Shown: positions 51,139-61,280 of the stretch, in pieces | How the letters are laid out: each line of letters starts with the position of its first letter | Numbering within the stretch: position 1 is the first letter of the stretch | NCBI RefSeq assembly: GCF_914271435.1 | Contig: NZ_CAJZAI010000012.1 | Span: forward strand, 82,096 to 146,095 | From: Cupriavidus laharis | GTDB taxonomy: Bacteria > Pseudomonadota > Gammaproteobacteria > Burkholderiales > Burkholderiaceae | Direction: 5' to 3' | Length of the DNA: 64,000 bases | The notes under the pieces: generated by a model | The model's input: only the letters and a program-made list of their open reading frames with translations | Database searches by the model: none | Told to the model about the DNA's origin: nothing | Program-made: the position numbers and the translations under genes

Positions 51139-51762
51139 AACAAAGAGCGCCCCTGAAGCGCTTCAGCAGTGGCCAATCATGACGCACTATCGTTGCGAAT
51201 TAACCCGCGGACGGCCGAAGTGAATGGTGGTTGGCGCTGCAATTGCTCGAGGATGGCAAGGAAGTTGGCGGCCGGTATTTCCCGCCGATCCCAACGCGGA
51301 CCCGCATGCTGGCATGGCCTGGTTTAACGCACTCGCGGAGCCGGAACGCGCCAGGGAGTGGGGCAGGGCGTGCCAGGCCTGTCGACGCCTAAGCGGCCTA
51401 CCTGCGCCTCGAAGCTATGACGACGCGGAGGGCACGGCCCGGGACTGTCTGGCGTCCCCGTTGGGATAAGGGAAACACCCCTATGGGCAATTCACCAGGA
51501 GGCGCGCCGCACCGGCTGGCAGCCAACATGTCGTCACGAGCCAGAGTCGACCTCGCGTGCGATCGCGAGCAGTTCCGGGGCGGCATCGGCAGCGACGCTG
51601 AGCAGCGTCATCGTGCCAACAGCGGGGTTCCAGCCAGGCACGACATCGGCGCTGCGCAGGGACGGTGTCGCGTTGCATGCTTTCTACTCTACAGACTCAC
51701 CGCCATAGTCAAGGCAACCGCGCGCATAGGTAGCGCTGGACCGCGCGGAAGGCCATCCATGA
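51139..51762. other. noncoding stretch with a duplicated promoter region
   Basis: No intact gene. Bases 51671-51730 resemble 45032-45091, the promoter of the DUF6884 operon, including TTGACT and TAGAGT on the minus strand. Downstream of it on the minus strand a short frame ending near 51540 reads protein-like (MTLLSVAADAAPELLAIAREV), the likely end of a decayed gene. Confidence 0.45.
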
Positions 51763-52392
51763 GAGATCAAGGGTGCGGTCCGCACGGTCTTCATACTCTC
51801 GGCTGAAATCATCGTCATCTCGCTGGGCACCGTCGCCGACGCCCCTTTCGGGCAGCGGCTCGCGGTCTTGTGCGCGATTGCAGTCATCATGACGGTCGGC
51901 GTCTATGGCCTGGTGGGCGGCATCGTGAAGCTTGATGACGCAGGCCTGTATCTGAGCCGGCGGTCGTCGGCCGGATTCCGCTGGTTGGGCCAAGGTTTGC
52001 TGCGGCTGGCACCCTGGCTGATGAAAGCCTTGTCGCTCGCCGGGACGGCGGCGATGTTCCTGGTGGGCGGCGGCATCCTGATGCACGGCATCCTGGCGAT
52101 GCACCACGTGTTGGGCGCGGCGGCACAGGCAGCGGCAGGCGTGCCCGAGATCGGCGGTGTGCTATCAGTGCTGGTCCCGTTAGCGCTCGACGGCATTGCC
52201 GGCATCCTCGGCGGTGCGCTGGTGCTGGCGGCGGTGACCGTGGTGAAGGCCGGGATGCGAGCTGCGGCCGTCGGCGCGCTAGGCAGAGTAGCAGGATACC
52301 CCTGCCGTTCGGCGGGGTGGTATGCACTAGGCCGCCCGGCGACGCACCAAACCGCAGTTTGGGGATGGCTGCTCAACCGGCCTTATCCGTAA
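51763..52392 (+). pseudogene. DUF808 (YedI-like) membrane protein, truncated
   Basis: The frame begins without a start (stop just before 51763) inside the conserved DUF808 part EIKGAVRTVFILSAEI. It runs through the membrane segments (MTVGVYGLVGGIVKLDDAGLY, APWLMKALSLAGTAAMFLVGG) and ends in an unrelated tail after about 52270. The N-terminal half is missing. Confidence 0.7.
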
Positions 52393-52598
52393 GGCAGTCG
52401 AGCTGGCCGCAGGCGGTTCGGCATCCACAGGGTAGGGCGGTTGTGCCATTTCATCGAGGCCGACAACCACGCACAGGCAAATGCAGCACACACCCCGCTA
52501 AAACGGAATCCTTCGCGCCCGAAAAAGAGTACTGGCTCTTGAGTATGATTTCACGATCATGGAAAAATTGATGAGCCGCTTGCACGGAACGAGTTCCA

Positions 52599-52934
52599 AT
52601 GCCACGACCACTCCCTGATTCGACGCCGCCATCGCGCGCAACCATCCGTACCATTCCGCAATTAGGTGACCGCGTCCGAGCCACGCGGGCAGGGGACGGG
52701 ATGCCCATTGACCAAGCGGCGAGGCATTGCGGCGTCTCGGTCGGCATGCTGTCCAAGCTAGAGAACGGCAAGGGCGTCAATCTCGAGCACGCCCTGCGTG
52801 TGCTGGATGGCCTGGGTTTGACGATGCTGGTTGTACCCAAGGCGCATGCGACTTGGCTCGAACATGCAGCGGCTCATGCGGCCAAGATCGGCGAGGATGC
52901 TTCCAGGGAACAGCATGCCTGGCTGGAAGGGTAG
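52599..52934 (+). CDS. HipB-like XRE regulator
   Basis: A 111-aa protein with an XRE helix-turn-helix at about 25-75 (PIDQAARHCGVSVGMLSKLENGK). It resembles antitoxins of HipBA modules, but only about 30 unclear codons follow and no HipA toxin is present. An ATTTC-N9-GAAAAAT inverted repeat at 52550-52570 may be its operator. Confidence 0.7.
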   Translation: MPRPLPDSTPPSRATIRTIPQLGDRVRATRAGDGMPIDQAARHCGVSVGMLSKLENGKGVNLEHALRVLDGLGLTMLVVPKAHATWLEHAAAHAAKIGEDASREQHAWLEG

Positions 52935-53007
52935 AGACGCCGACAGCCCATGCGTGCGGGGCAAATCGGCGAAGAAGTACTCGTAGGAACCCAGCTACAG
53001 GGAAACA

Positions 53008-55366
53008 TCACTCTGTCCCGGCCCCTCCGGCCATCCGATATCCCATAGCCCGGTACCCGCGTTGGCGCTTGTCCCACATCCGCAGCAAGGCCGCGTGGCC
53101 CGTATCGACAAAATCGATGATTCGTACGTCGGTCTTCTCGGCATGCTCCCGGTGCAGCCGGCCTGCGTACTGTTGCAGGGTTCCTGTCCACGACACAGGC
53201 ATCGCCAGCACCAGGGTGTCGAGTGGCGGGTGGTCGAACCCTTCACCGACCAGTTTGCCGATCGCCAGCAAGACGCGAGGTGCGTCGGCTGGCAGGGTGT
53301 CGAGCGCGGTGATCAATGCGGCGCGTTGCGGCTTCGACATCCGTCCGTGCAGCGCGAATAGCGGGGAAACTCGCCCGTCCAATGCAGCCTGGATGGCGTT
53401 GAGATGTTCAGTGCGTTCTGTCAGCAGCAAAATCTTGCGGCCTTGCTTGAAGGCCTCGAGCACTTCCGCAGCGATGGCGTCAGTGCGGGCCTGATCGTGG
53501 ACCAGGTGCCGGAATACATCCTGAATGCCAGCTCCTGTCGGCAACTCGATCGGCGAAGGGCAGGTGTGCGGGACGACCTCCAAGGCGTGCGGTGAGCTGG
53601 GCGGCTTTGCCGCCGTGTACCGGATCGGCCCGCACTGCATGAAGATGATGGGCTGCTGGCCATCCCGTCGAATCGGGGTGGCGGTCAGGCCAAGCACGTA
53701 CTTCGCCTTGGTCCGTTTCAGGATCGCGTCGAACGACACAGCGCCGATGTGGTGGCACTCATCGACGATGACATGACCGTAGTGCTCGACCAGCGGGTTG
53801 ACTTCGCCTTGCCGCGACAGCGATTGCATCACGGCGATGTCAATCTTCCCGGAAGGCTTGACCTTGCCCCCGCCGATGGTGCCAACCACGCCTTTGCCGG
53901 CGCCCAGAAAGGCTTGCAGGCGCTCCTGCCATTGCTTGAGCAGTTCCGTGCGATGTACCAGCACCAAGGTATTCACACCGCGGCGGGCGATCATGGCCGC
54001 CGCCGTGACCGTCTTGCCGAAAGCGGTCGGTGCGCATAGTACGCCAGCATCGTGCTGCAACATCCCGGCAACGGCAGCCTCCTGGTCGAGGCGAAGCGTG
54101 CCGACGAAGGCAACATCGATGGGCTCACCGGAGTAGCGCTCGTCGCGTAGATCACAGCGGATGCGGTTGTCGCGCAGCAGTTCGAGCGCGGCATTGAGAC
54201 AGCCACGCGGCAGGGCGATGTGCTGCGGATAGTTTTCTGCATTACCGATCACGCGTGGCTTGTCCCACACCGACATCCGCATCGCTTGCGCCTTATAGAA
54301 CTCGGGGTTCTGGAACGCCGCCAGACGAATCAGGCGATTGGCCAGCGGCTGCGGCAATTGCGCCTTCTCAAAATAGATGAGGTTGGCCAGCGTCACGGTC
54401 AGGGACTCCGGCATCTTGCCTGTGAGCTTTTTTACTGTCGAGGCTTCGCGCTTCCATGGTGTGGCCAAATCCTCATCGCCGATGAAGGTGACATCCAGCG
54501 GGTGGACGCTACCGGTGGCACGAATGATGGTGGGCTCGATGTCGTGCGGCGCCATCGGCTGGATTGCCGCCAGGAACGCCCACTGGTCGGGATAGGGATG
54601 GAAAGCGGCATCGACGAACACGCTACAGCCCTGCTCACGCGGTCGCTTCTGCAGTGGCAGCGCGATCAGATTGCCGAAGCCACCCTTTGGCATCGTGTCC
54701 TGGTTGGGAAACAGACGGTCATAGGAGGCCAGCTTGAGCTGCCGGGTGCGCGAGCAAGTGTGGCTGATAATGGCTGTGCCCAGGCGGCGCGCATCGCGCG
54801 CCGACACCTTGCCCGCGAAGAAGATCCAGGCATGCGCGCCGTGGCCGGAACGGGAAATCTCCAGCGCGACCGGCACACCGAGCTCACCGCAGGACTGCAC
54901 GAAAGCACGGGCATCGTCCTGCCACTCGGCCTCGTCGAAATCGGCGGCAAGGAAATAGCAGGTGTCGTCTTCCAGCAGCGGATAGATGCCCACCGTGTGC
55001 TCACCGGCCAAGTGGTCGTAGATGACCTGATCGGAGAGCGGGATCAGCAATCGGTTACCGCAGTCGCTGCACTTGATGCGTGGCTTCTCGCAAACGCCGG
55101 CGCCATTCGTTGGCGCAAGCCGGCGCGTAGCCAGACTTGCCTGTGGACTTGCTCTCCCAACGGATCGGGTAGGCATCCGTGCGGCCGCGAAACAACTGGC
55201 GGAACAGCGCGACCTTTTCGACCGTGGACAGGTGCGGTTGTTCAGCCCCCAGAACGCCAGGCGCCGGCTTCGCCGACATGCGCCAATCGATGCCATGCGC
55301 TTCCAGTAGCGCGATCAGGCGGGCGTTTTCGGCTTGCAGCGCGGCGAACGCATCACGATCAGCCAT
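53008..55366 (-). pseudogene. archaeo-eukaryotic primase plus SF2 helicase (TOTE type), frameshifted
   Basis: Two frames together make a protein of about 785 aa. Frame 1 (55366 to about 55100) has an N-terminal coiled coil and FRGRTDAYPIRWESKSTGKSGY. Frame 2 continues with GVCEKPRIKCSDCGN, a primase-like core (AADFDEAEW, ISRSGHGAHAWIFF) and a DEAD/DEAH helicase (APTAFGKT, VDECHH, QQYAGRLHR). The switch is at 55098-55103. This architecture is known from TOTE conflict systems. It is probably inactive unless the shift is a sequencing error or bypassed. Its start overlaps the 187-aa gene by 8 bp. Confidence 0.75.
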
Positions 55367-55922
55367 CGACGCCATACTCGGCCAGCAATGCATACATGTC
55401 ATCGCCCACCCCGTAGCCGAAGCTGTCGCTTGTGCGGCGCACTTGGGCAAGGCGCGTCCAGAGTGCCGGCCGCTGGGTATCGGGCAAGGTAGCAATCATT
55501 TGCAGCGACTGCTCGAACATTCGCACCAAGGCGGCAAAATAGCCATCGTCCTGGTAGCCAATATCAGCGCTGAAGCCGGACGCGCGTTCGCAATAGAACA
55601 CCATCAGTTCGGCTAACCCTTGCGGCTGGCCAATGGCCTTCTTGTACTCCGAGATCGCCTTCTTCGCCTTGGCAACCGAGGTGTCCTGGTTTTTGAACGC
55701 ATCCGGCCACAGCCAGCGGTCGATGGTCACCTTGTATGGCTTGAGCACATCGCGGCCCAGCGTAAACCGGGCGTGCAAGAAGGCCTGGTTGTCCTTACTC
55801 GCCACGTACAGGGCCTGTACCAGCCCGATCAAGCCGGCACGGTCGAAGTCGGTCAGCTTGGCTTTGACATCGTTCCAGGAAGGCGAGGCTTTGCGGGCGG
55901 CCTTTGGTTTTACGTCTGGCAT
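55359..55922 (-). CDS. hypothetical protein, 187 aa, in the helicase operon
   Basis: A 187-aa soluble, helical protein of unknown family, encoded directly before the primase-helicase gene and overlapping it. A GGGGGG precedes the ATG at 55922. It is probably a partner of that protein. Confidence 0.6.
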   Translation of the reverse strand: MPDVKPKAARKASPSWNDVKAKLTDFDRAGLIGLVQALYVASKDNQAFLHARFTLGRDVLKPYKVTIDRWLWPDAFKNQDTSVAKAKKAISEYKKAIGQPQGLAELMVFYCERASGFSADIGYQDDGYFAALVRMFEQSLQMIATLPDTQRPALWTRLAQVRRTSDSFGYGVGDDMYALLAEYGVDG

Positions 55923-56034
55923 TGACTTGCCCCCCGACATGGAAGAACTGCTTCCGCGTCGCTGGTAGCAGCCCGAACGGACACCGGTTCGCGTCGGCGC
56001 AACACGTCCGACAATACAGTTTCTGGCCGCGCCT

Positions 56035-57213
56035 TCATTCGCCGCTCCCTGTGTCGTCTAGCCGGCCAAGGCGAGCCTCCAGCTCCCGCCGTGTCCTGGC
56101 CAGTTCCGCAGCCAGCAGATTCTCGTCAGGCAAAACGGTCTGGTATTCGGCGGCCAGCACCTTGTTCGGCAGGCCCTCCAGTGCGTAGTGCGCCTCGTTG
56201 CTACCCTTGCTCGCACACAGGATCAACCCGACGGGCGGGTTTTCGCCCGGCTTCATCCATTGCTCGCGGGCGTAGTTCAGATACATGTGCATCTGGCCGG
56301 CATCAGCATGGCTGAATTTCCCGATCTTGAGGTCGATGACCAGCAGGCATTTCAGCTGGCGGTGGAAGAACAGCAGATCGACGCGAAACCAGCTGTCGTC
56401 GATGCGTAGACGGCGCTGACGTCCGACGAAAGCGAAGTCGTCGCCCAGCTCCAGGAGGAAGTCGGCTAAGTGCTGGATCAGCGCATCTTCGAGGTCCGAC
56501 TCGGAATACTCGTCTTTCAGGTTGAGAAACTCCAGCACGAACGGGTCCTTCAAGGCCTGCTCGGGTGTGATGACATCGAGGCTTTCAGCTACCTCGCCTT
56601 TTCGCAACATGGCGGCCTTGTTGCGTGACAGGGCAATGCGTTCGTAGAACTGGCTATTGATTTGCCGGTCAAGTTGCCGTACCGACCAGCCGCAGCGCAG
56701 GGCTTCGGTTTCGTAGAAACCGCGCGCCATCTCATTGCGCACCGAGAGTAGTCGGACGTACGCCGACCAGGGCAGGGGGAAGGCTTTGGCCAGCTCCGAC
56801 AGGTCGACGGAATTCCGGGACAAGGCTCTGGAAATCTCGTCACCCGTGGAAATGGCAGACGATGTCTGCGAGATCCGAGCGGTGGGCAATTTCGCAGACG
56901 GTGTCTGCGAAATGTGCTCGATGGGCCAAGCTTGGTAGAACAGGCGCATTTGTTCCAGATTGCGCTCAGAGAAGCCGCGCCCGAACCTCCTCGAGAGATC
57001 AGCCGAGAGCCGTTTGAGCAAGGCTTGCCCGTAGCCAGCGCGGTCCTGCCCGCCCTGCTCAAACTCAACGATGCGGCGGCCAATTTCCCAATAGGTGGCA
57101 GTCATCAGCACGTTGACGCTTCGCGCAGCGGCACGACGGGCGTCTTCCAGCAGGGCGACGATGTCGCCGTGCATGCTGCCATAGTCGGCACGGGCCGGAA
57201 TAAGATCGCTCAT
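56035..57213 (-). CDS. DUF1016/YhcG-type PDDEXK nuclease
   Basis: A 392-aa protein with the DUF1016 N-terminal domain (ATYWEIGRRIVEFEQGG, FSERNLEQMRLFYQ) and a C-terminal PDDEXK nuclease domain (DDSWFRVDLLFFHRQLKCLLVIDLKIG). A linker near 105-125 repeats ISQT(P/S)SA. Such proteins occur in defence islands near restriction systems. It is the likely first gene of the operon with the 187-aa protein and the primase-helicase. Confidence 0.82.
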   Translation of the reverse strand: MSDLIPARADYGSMHGDIVALLEDARRAAARSVNVLMTATYWEIGRRIVEFEQGGQDRAGYGQALLKRLSADLSRRFGRGFSERNLEQMRLFYQAWPIEHISQTPSAKLPTARISQTSSAISTGDEISRALSRNSVDLSELAKAFPLPWSAYVRLLSVRNEMARGFYETEALRCGWSVRQLDRQINSQFYERIALSRNKAAMLRKGEVAESLDVITPEQALKDPFVLEFLNLKDEYSESDLEDALIQHLADFLLELGDDFAFVGRQRRLRIDDSWFRVDLLFFHRQLKCLLVIDLKIGKFSHADAGQMHMYLNYAREQWMKPGENPPVGLILCASKGSNEAHYALEGLPNKVLAAEYQTVLPDENLLAAELARTRRELEARLGRLDDTGSGE

Positions 57214-57503
57214 GCCTGTACCTCGTTCACCAGCTCATCGCCACCGTCAAAGCGGCTCGGGTAGATGTTCGTTGTTCGCTGACGAGGCAGTGATGCCGTC
57301 CTCCCGTCGTCGACCTGTTCCGACGTGCCACATTCACGGCCCGCGATTATTACGCTTTCGCGCGTAGCCATCCTTGTCATCATCCTCTCATAGTCGATTA
57401 GCGAATCGCGATCGATTGTATCAATGTGGGACGACTGGTTGGCATTCGCCGCCCCAGGAAGACTGGCGCGAAGTTCTGCAGAGCGCAGGAGTGCCCTGTA
57501 CAT
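57210..57503 (-). CDS. possible small protein or fragment, 97 aa
   Basis: An open frame whose stop overlaps the YhcG-type start (ATGA). The overlap is operon-like, but the sequence has no recognisable family and weak coding character. It may be the tail of a lost gene. Confidence 0.25.
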   Translation of the reverse strand: MYRALLRSAELRASLPGAANANQSSHIDTIDRDSLIDYERMMTRMATRESVIIAGRECGTSEQVDDGRTASLPRQRTTNIYPSRFDGGDELVNEVQA

Positions 57504-57772
57504 GCATCAATGAAACATGGCGCCACCGATGCTAGGCTGGAAACGAGAATGGTGGATCGGCGACGGCCTGTGAACTTCACGACCGCCGCCTCGAGAGCAT
57601 CCCTTCGTCCACATTGCTCAAGCTCGGCAATCTTAATGCTGTGATCAGTCGGATCGGGCGAGGAGCGGTCCGGCGTCACAAACGGTATCAACACCTTGCT
57701 GGCATGCCACGTACGTAGAATTAGTGGCCGCCAGGCCAAGTCGCAGAGTTAGCGGTCCTCAACACCAGTTCC
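57504..57772. other. noncoding gap
   Basis: No gene or element recognised between the DUF1016 operon and the end of the diguanylate cyclase gene. Confidence 0.4.
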
Positions 57773-59785
57773 TTAGATGCTCGTCGGGCGAGAGCCTGAA
57801 TTTCGAGACGTCGTCTCCGACGCACTGAATATGATGAATCGCCCTTTGCCCGCATGTTTGGACGCATAAAGCGCAGTGTCAGCCTTGAGAAAGAGTTCAT
57901 TTCGTGTGTAGCCGTCGCCAAACCAGTTAAGCACGCCGCCGACGCTCGTGCCGCATGCAATCTGGTGGCCATCAATGATGCAGGATTCGGAGGTCGCCGA
58001 GATTATCGCCTCGGCGACACGTTCCGCAGCATTTGGCGAGACGCCCTCCAAGATCACGGCAAACTCGTCGCCGCCGACGCGCGCAATGGCATCGGATTCG
58101 CGAACGCAGGATCTAAGGCGCGCCGAGAGGGTGATTAGGAGTTTGTCGCCAACCGCGTGGCCGTAGGTGTCATTCACGAGCTTGAAATTGTCGAGGTCGA
58201 CGAGAAGCAACGCCATTGCCCGTCCACCTCCTTCGGCCTGTTCCATGGCTGATGCCAAGCGCCGGTCAAAGCCTTTCCGATTGAGCAGGCCAGTCAGGTA
58301 GTCTGACAGCGTCTTTTGCTCGAGCTCCCGCATCTTCTGGCGCTCTAGCGTTATGTCTCTGGCGAAGACATGCACGCCAACGACCGTGTCGGCCGTCCCA
58401 TTCCAGGCGGGTTGATAAGTGACTTCAAAACAAACGGGCGGGTTCTCGTACGGATGCTCAGCGTCAAACGTAACCAGTTCGCCTGAAAGCGCGAGTTCGA
58501 GGTGAGGCCTTATAACTTTCGCATAATGGTCCTCGCCCCAAAGGTGCCTTGGTGTCGGACCAATGATTTTATCTGCGGATATCCCGAATCGTTGTTCGTA
58601 CGCCTGATTAACGAACACATAGCATTCATCCGCGTCGAGATAGGCAACGAGGTCCGGTATATGATTGGCAATGGCATGGATGCGTGCCTCCCGTTCCTCC
58701 GCTATCTTCCTTGCTTCCAGCAAAGCACCGGTACGTTCGGCAAGCTGACCCATAACGCTCGAGAACGTTCTGGCTAGGGCGCCGATTTCGTCTGCTCTTG
58801 ATGTGGGAAGCGCAGCGCGCGCTGACAAGTCCATCGCACTCTGCTGCACGACCTGCTCCAGGTTCTCCAACGGTGCCAGCAGGCGTCGGGCTACCCGCCA
58901 CATCAGCAATCCAGCAATAGCCAAGGCTCCTCCTGCCACAGTCAAAATCTTCACCCTGGCACGGGTGATTGGCGAGAAGGCTTCTTCCGCGGGGAGTGTG
59001 GCGACCAATTCCCACCCAGCCGTTCCAATCCGATGTCGAGCAACGATGGGACGAGTTGGCCAAGCGAATTCCCATTTGGAGTTGGCCTTGTCAGTCCCGC
59101 AAGTCTCACCTGCGGAAGCTGCAGGCTGGAGTACCTTTGCCGGGTCAGCATGCATGACGTAGCGAGGCAACGGCCCAGACGAGACAAGGCAATATGTGCC
59201 GGTTTTGCCGATGCGACTGCGAGACAGCGCCAGGAGAAAGTTTTCGCGCCGGAGGTCCAAGCTTCCGACAAGAACCGCCCGTAGCCGCCCATCGGCCGAG
59301 CGCACCGGTACGGCCATGGCGATGCCGGGCGCGCCGGTTACCTTGGTTATCACCGGTTCGGAAACGACGACAGATGCGCCGCGCAGAATGTCACGAAAGT
59401 ACTGTCGGTCTGAGATATCAGGGTTATGGTCTATCGGCCTGGTATCGAATGCCCGCTTACCGTCCGGCCGAGCGAGAAATACCCAATCGAACAATTCAGG
59501 TATCGGAGTGGCCTGCTCAGCCACGCGCTTTAGTTCCGCCGGGCCCCGGTCCAACAGCGGGGCAAGTTGCTCGGCAAGCCGGCGCAGGATGACGACACGT
59601 ACTTCGAACTTGTCATCGAGTTGTTCAGCGACCAGTTTGACCTGTGCATTCTGCTGTGCCTGCAGGGAATCCTTTAGGTTCGCGAAGACATAATGGCGCG
59701 CGACCAGTATCAGGAGGACTGCAAGAAGTAGAACCACAACGACTGTTGAGGCGACCACCCGGGATTTCAACGACCAGCGCAACAT
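57773..59785 (-). CDS. membrane diguanylate cyclase (Cache-HAMP-PAS-GGDEF)
   Basis: A 670-aa protein. The first transmembrane helix is at about 8-35, a periplasmic Cache sensor at about 45-270, the second helix near 280-305, then HAMP, PAS (about 365-480) and a GGDEF domain. The active motif is VGGDEF, with the inhibitory site RESD five residues before it, so it should make cyclic di-GMP under product control. I chose the ATG at 59785 because of a GAGG eight bases upstream; a longer frame starts at 59938 without one. Confidence 0.85.
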   Translation of the reverse strand: MLRWSLKSRVVASTVVVVLLLAVLLILVARHYVFANLKDSLQAQQNAQVKLVAEQLDDKFEVRVVILRRLAEQLAPLLDRGPAELKRVAEQATPIPELFDWVFLARPDGKRAFDTRPIDHNPDISDRQYFRDILRGASVVVSEPVITKVTGAPGIAMAVPVRSADGRLRAVLVGSLDLRRENFLLALSRSRIGKTGTYCLVSSGPLPRYVMHADPAKVLQPAASAGETCGTDKANSKWEFAWPTRPIVARHRIGTAGWELVATLPAEEAFSPITRARVKILTVAGGALAIAGLLMWRVARRLLAPLENLEQVVQQSAMDLSARAALPTSRADEIGALARTFSSVMGQLAERTGALLEARKIAEEREARIHAIANHIPDLVAYLDADECYVFVNQAYEQRFGISADKIIGPTPRHLWGEDHYAKVIRPHLELALSGELVTFDAEHPYENPPVCFEVTYQPAWNGTADTVVGVHVFARDITLERQKMRELEQKTLSDYLTGLLNRKGFDRRLASAMEQAEGGGRAMALLLVDLDNFKLVNDTYGHAVGDKLLITLSARLRSCVRESDAIARVGGDEFAVILEGVSPNAAERVAEAIISATSESCIIDGHQIACGTSVGGVLNWFGDGYTRNELFLKADTALYASKHAGKGRFIIFSASETTSRNSGSRPTSI

Positions 59786-60059
59786 ACCTTCAGCCTCTGC
59801 TCTTCTTTGCTGGCTCATCGCAGCGAGTAATTCGTCCTCAAACAGTGGCGGTGCATTATTCGCAACATTGAAGCGAACGACCAATGTCCGTTCACCCGGA
59901 TGGGGTACCGAGGGCTCAATGTTAACGGACCTCTGCATGTTGACAGCGTGTATTCACGTTTGGGGCATCGGGCCTCGTCTGCCGCCGGCGGGATAGTGCG
60001 AATGAGTGGTCAAGCGGAAATTTATCCGGGTGATAACATGGCTGACAATGACGACCCTG

Positions 60060-60350
60060 TTAAGGGCACGTCCAACGCCAATGGATCCTTGGTGCCGCCG
60101 CGCTGAGCTGCACGGTGGCTCTCGTCACGTAGAGCGTATAGAGTCGCTCGCCGGCGAAGCAGCAACTGGTCCGCCGCGGCACGGGCAACTGGATGCCGGC
60201 CAGTTCCTCGCCGTCGGGGGAATAGCGCGACAGCCGCCAAGTGTCCCAGATCGCCCACCAGAGGCAGCCTTCGTCGCCGACCGTCATGCCGCCGCGCAGG
60301 TCGAAGTCGTAGCGATGAATGGTGCGGCGCCTCGAGTCGATGAAATACAT
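60060..60350 (-). pseudogene. SMP-30/gluconolactonase fragment
   Basis: Matches two conserved blocks of SMP-30/gluconolactonase proteins, MYFIDSRRRTIHRYDFD and GMTVGDEGCLWWAIW...LPVPRRTSC, joined with the middle missing. There is no N-terminal domain, so it is a deleted remnant. Confidence 0.6.
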
Positions 60351-60360
60351 AAGTCATGAC

Positions 60361-60543
60361 TCAGAAAGGCCGAGCGAGCCAGGGATTGGCTTGAGCGATG
60401 CCGCCCCTCTCAAAATCTTTGCTGTTACGCGTGGCCAGCGCGGCGGCGTGGTGCCGGCTGATAGCTGCAATCTGCAGCATCGACGAGCGGGCATCGTGTA
60501 CGTCACACGGGTCGCCCGACAGTTTCGCGCCCTGACGCTCGCG
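60361..60543 (-). pseudogene. VapC-like PIN toxin, C-terminal fragment
   Basis: In one minus frame the sequence reads SMLQIAAISRHHAAALATRN, then SKDFERGGI and a final NPW, the typical end of VapC/FitB PIN toxins (IAAIA, TRN, DF, NPW). The N-terminal half with the first acidic residues is absent. Confidence 0.65.
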
Positions 60544-60596
60544 ACGCGCTCCCGGGCTGCGCGCAGATCCACCGACGTCTCACGCGGGTTTGCTAT

Positions 60597-60608
60597 ACTT
60601 GTACAAGT
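60597..60608. promoter_or_regulatory. YefM operator palindrome
   Basis: ACTTGTACAAGT, a perfect 12-bp palindrome with the TGTACA core used by YefM/YoeB, overlapping the promoter 30 bp before yefM. Confidence 0.65.
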
Positions 60609-60637
60609 TTAAGTACGAGTTATAGCAGGAGGGCGCG

Positions 60638-60901
60638 ATGCGCACTATCCATTTCTCTGATGCCCGCAGTAACCTGAAAGCAGTCATGGACCAAGCCATC
60701 GACGATCACGACGCCGTGCTAATCACGCGTCGTGACGCGCCGAATGTGGTCATCATGTCGCAAGACCAGTACGACAGCTGGATGGAAACGATGCACCTGC
60801 TCAGCTCGCCGGCCAACGCCACGCGCCTGATGCGCTCGATTAAGCAGCACCGCGCCGGCATGGCCGAGAAGCACGAACTTGTCGACCCGGGCGCTGAATG
60901 A
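60638..60901 (+). CDS. yefM: YefM-type antitoxin
   Basis: An 87-aa Phd/YefM antitoxin (DARSNLKAVMDQAIDDHDAVLITRR, SQDQYDSWMET). It neutralises the YoeB toxin and represses the operon through the TGTACA palindrome. GGAGGG precedes the ATG. Confidence 0.9.
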   Translation: MRTIHFSDARSNLKAVMDQAIDDHDAVLITRRDAPNVVIMSQDQYDSWMETMHLLSSPANATRLMRSIKQHRAGMAEKHELVDPGAE

Positions 60902-61167
60902 CGCGCCAGCTGACCTTCATGCCCGACGCTTGGGAGGACTACCTCTACTGGCAGGGCCAAGACAAAAAGACGCTCAAGCGCATCAATGCACTGATCCAGG
61001 ATACGCAGCGCGTGCCCTTCGAGGGCATCGGCAAGCCCGAGCCCTTGAAAGGCAACCTCTCGGGCTACTGGTCGCGGCGCATCGATGACACCAACCGCCT
61101 AGTGTATTTCGCCAATGATGATGAGCTGACGATCATCGCGTGTCGGCTGCATTACGGCGATAAGTAG
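60898..61167 (+). CDS. yoeB: YoeB-type mRNA interferase
   Basis: An 89-aa YoeB toxin (WEDYLYWQGQDKKTLKRIN, PLKGNLSGYWSRRID, HYGDK). It cuts ribosome-bound mRNA. Full length with the C-terminal His-Tyr kept. The start overlaps the antitoxin stop by 4 bp. Confidence 0.92.
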   Translation: MTRQLTFMPDAWEDYLYWQGQDKKTLKRINALIQDTQRVPFEGIGKPEPLKGNLSGYWSRRIDDTNRLVYFANDDELTIIACRLHYGDK

Positions 61168-61280
61168 CTCAGGATCGGCTCCTGGCAAGGCTGCTCGACG
61201 ACACTCGGGTCAGCGTTCTTCGATGGTATCCGCGCCACTGCACGCCAACTATCTTGCCAGACTCGCTCGACATGGTCTGC

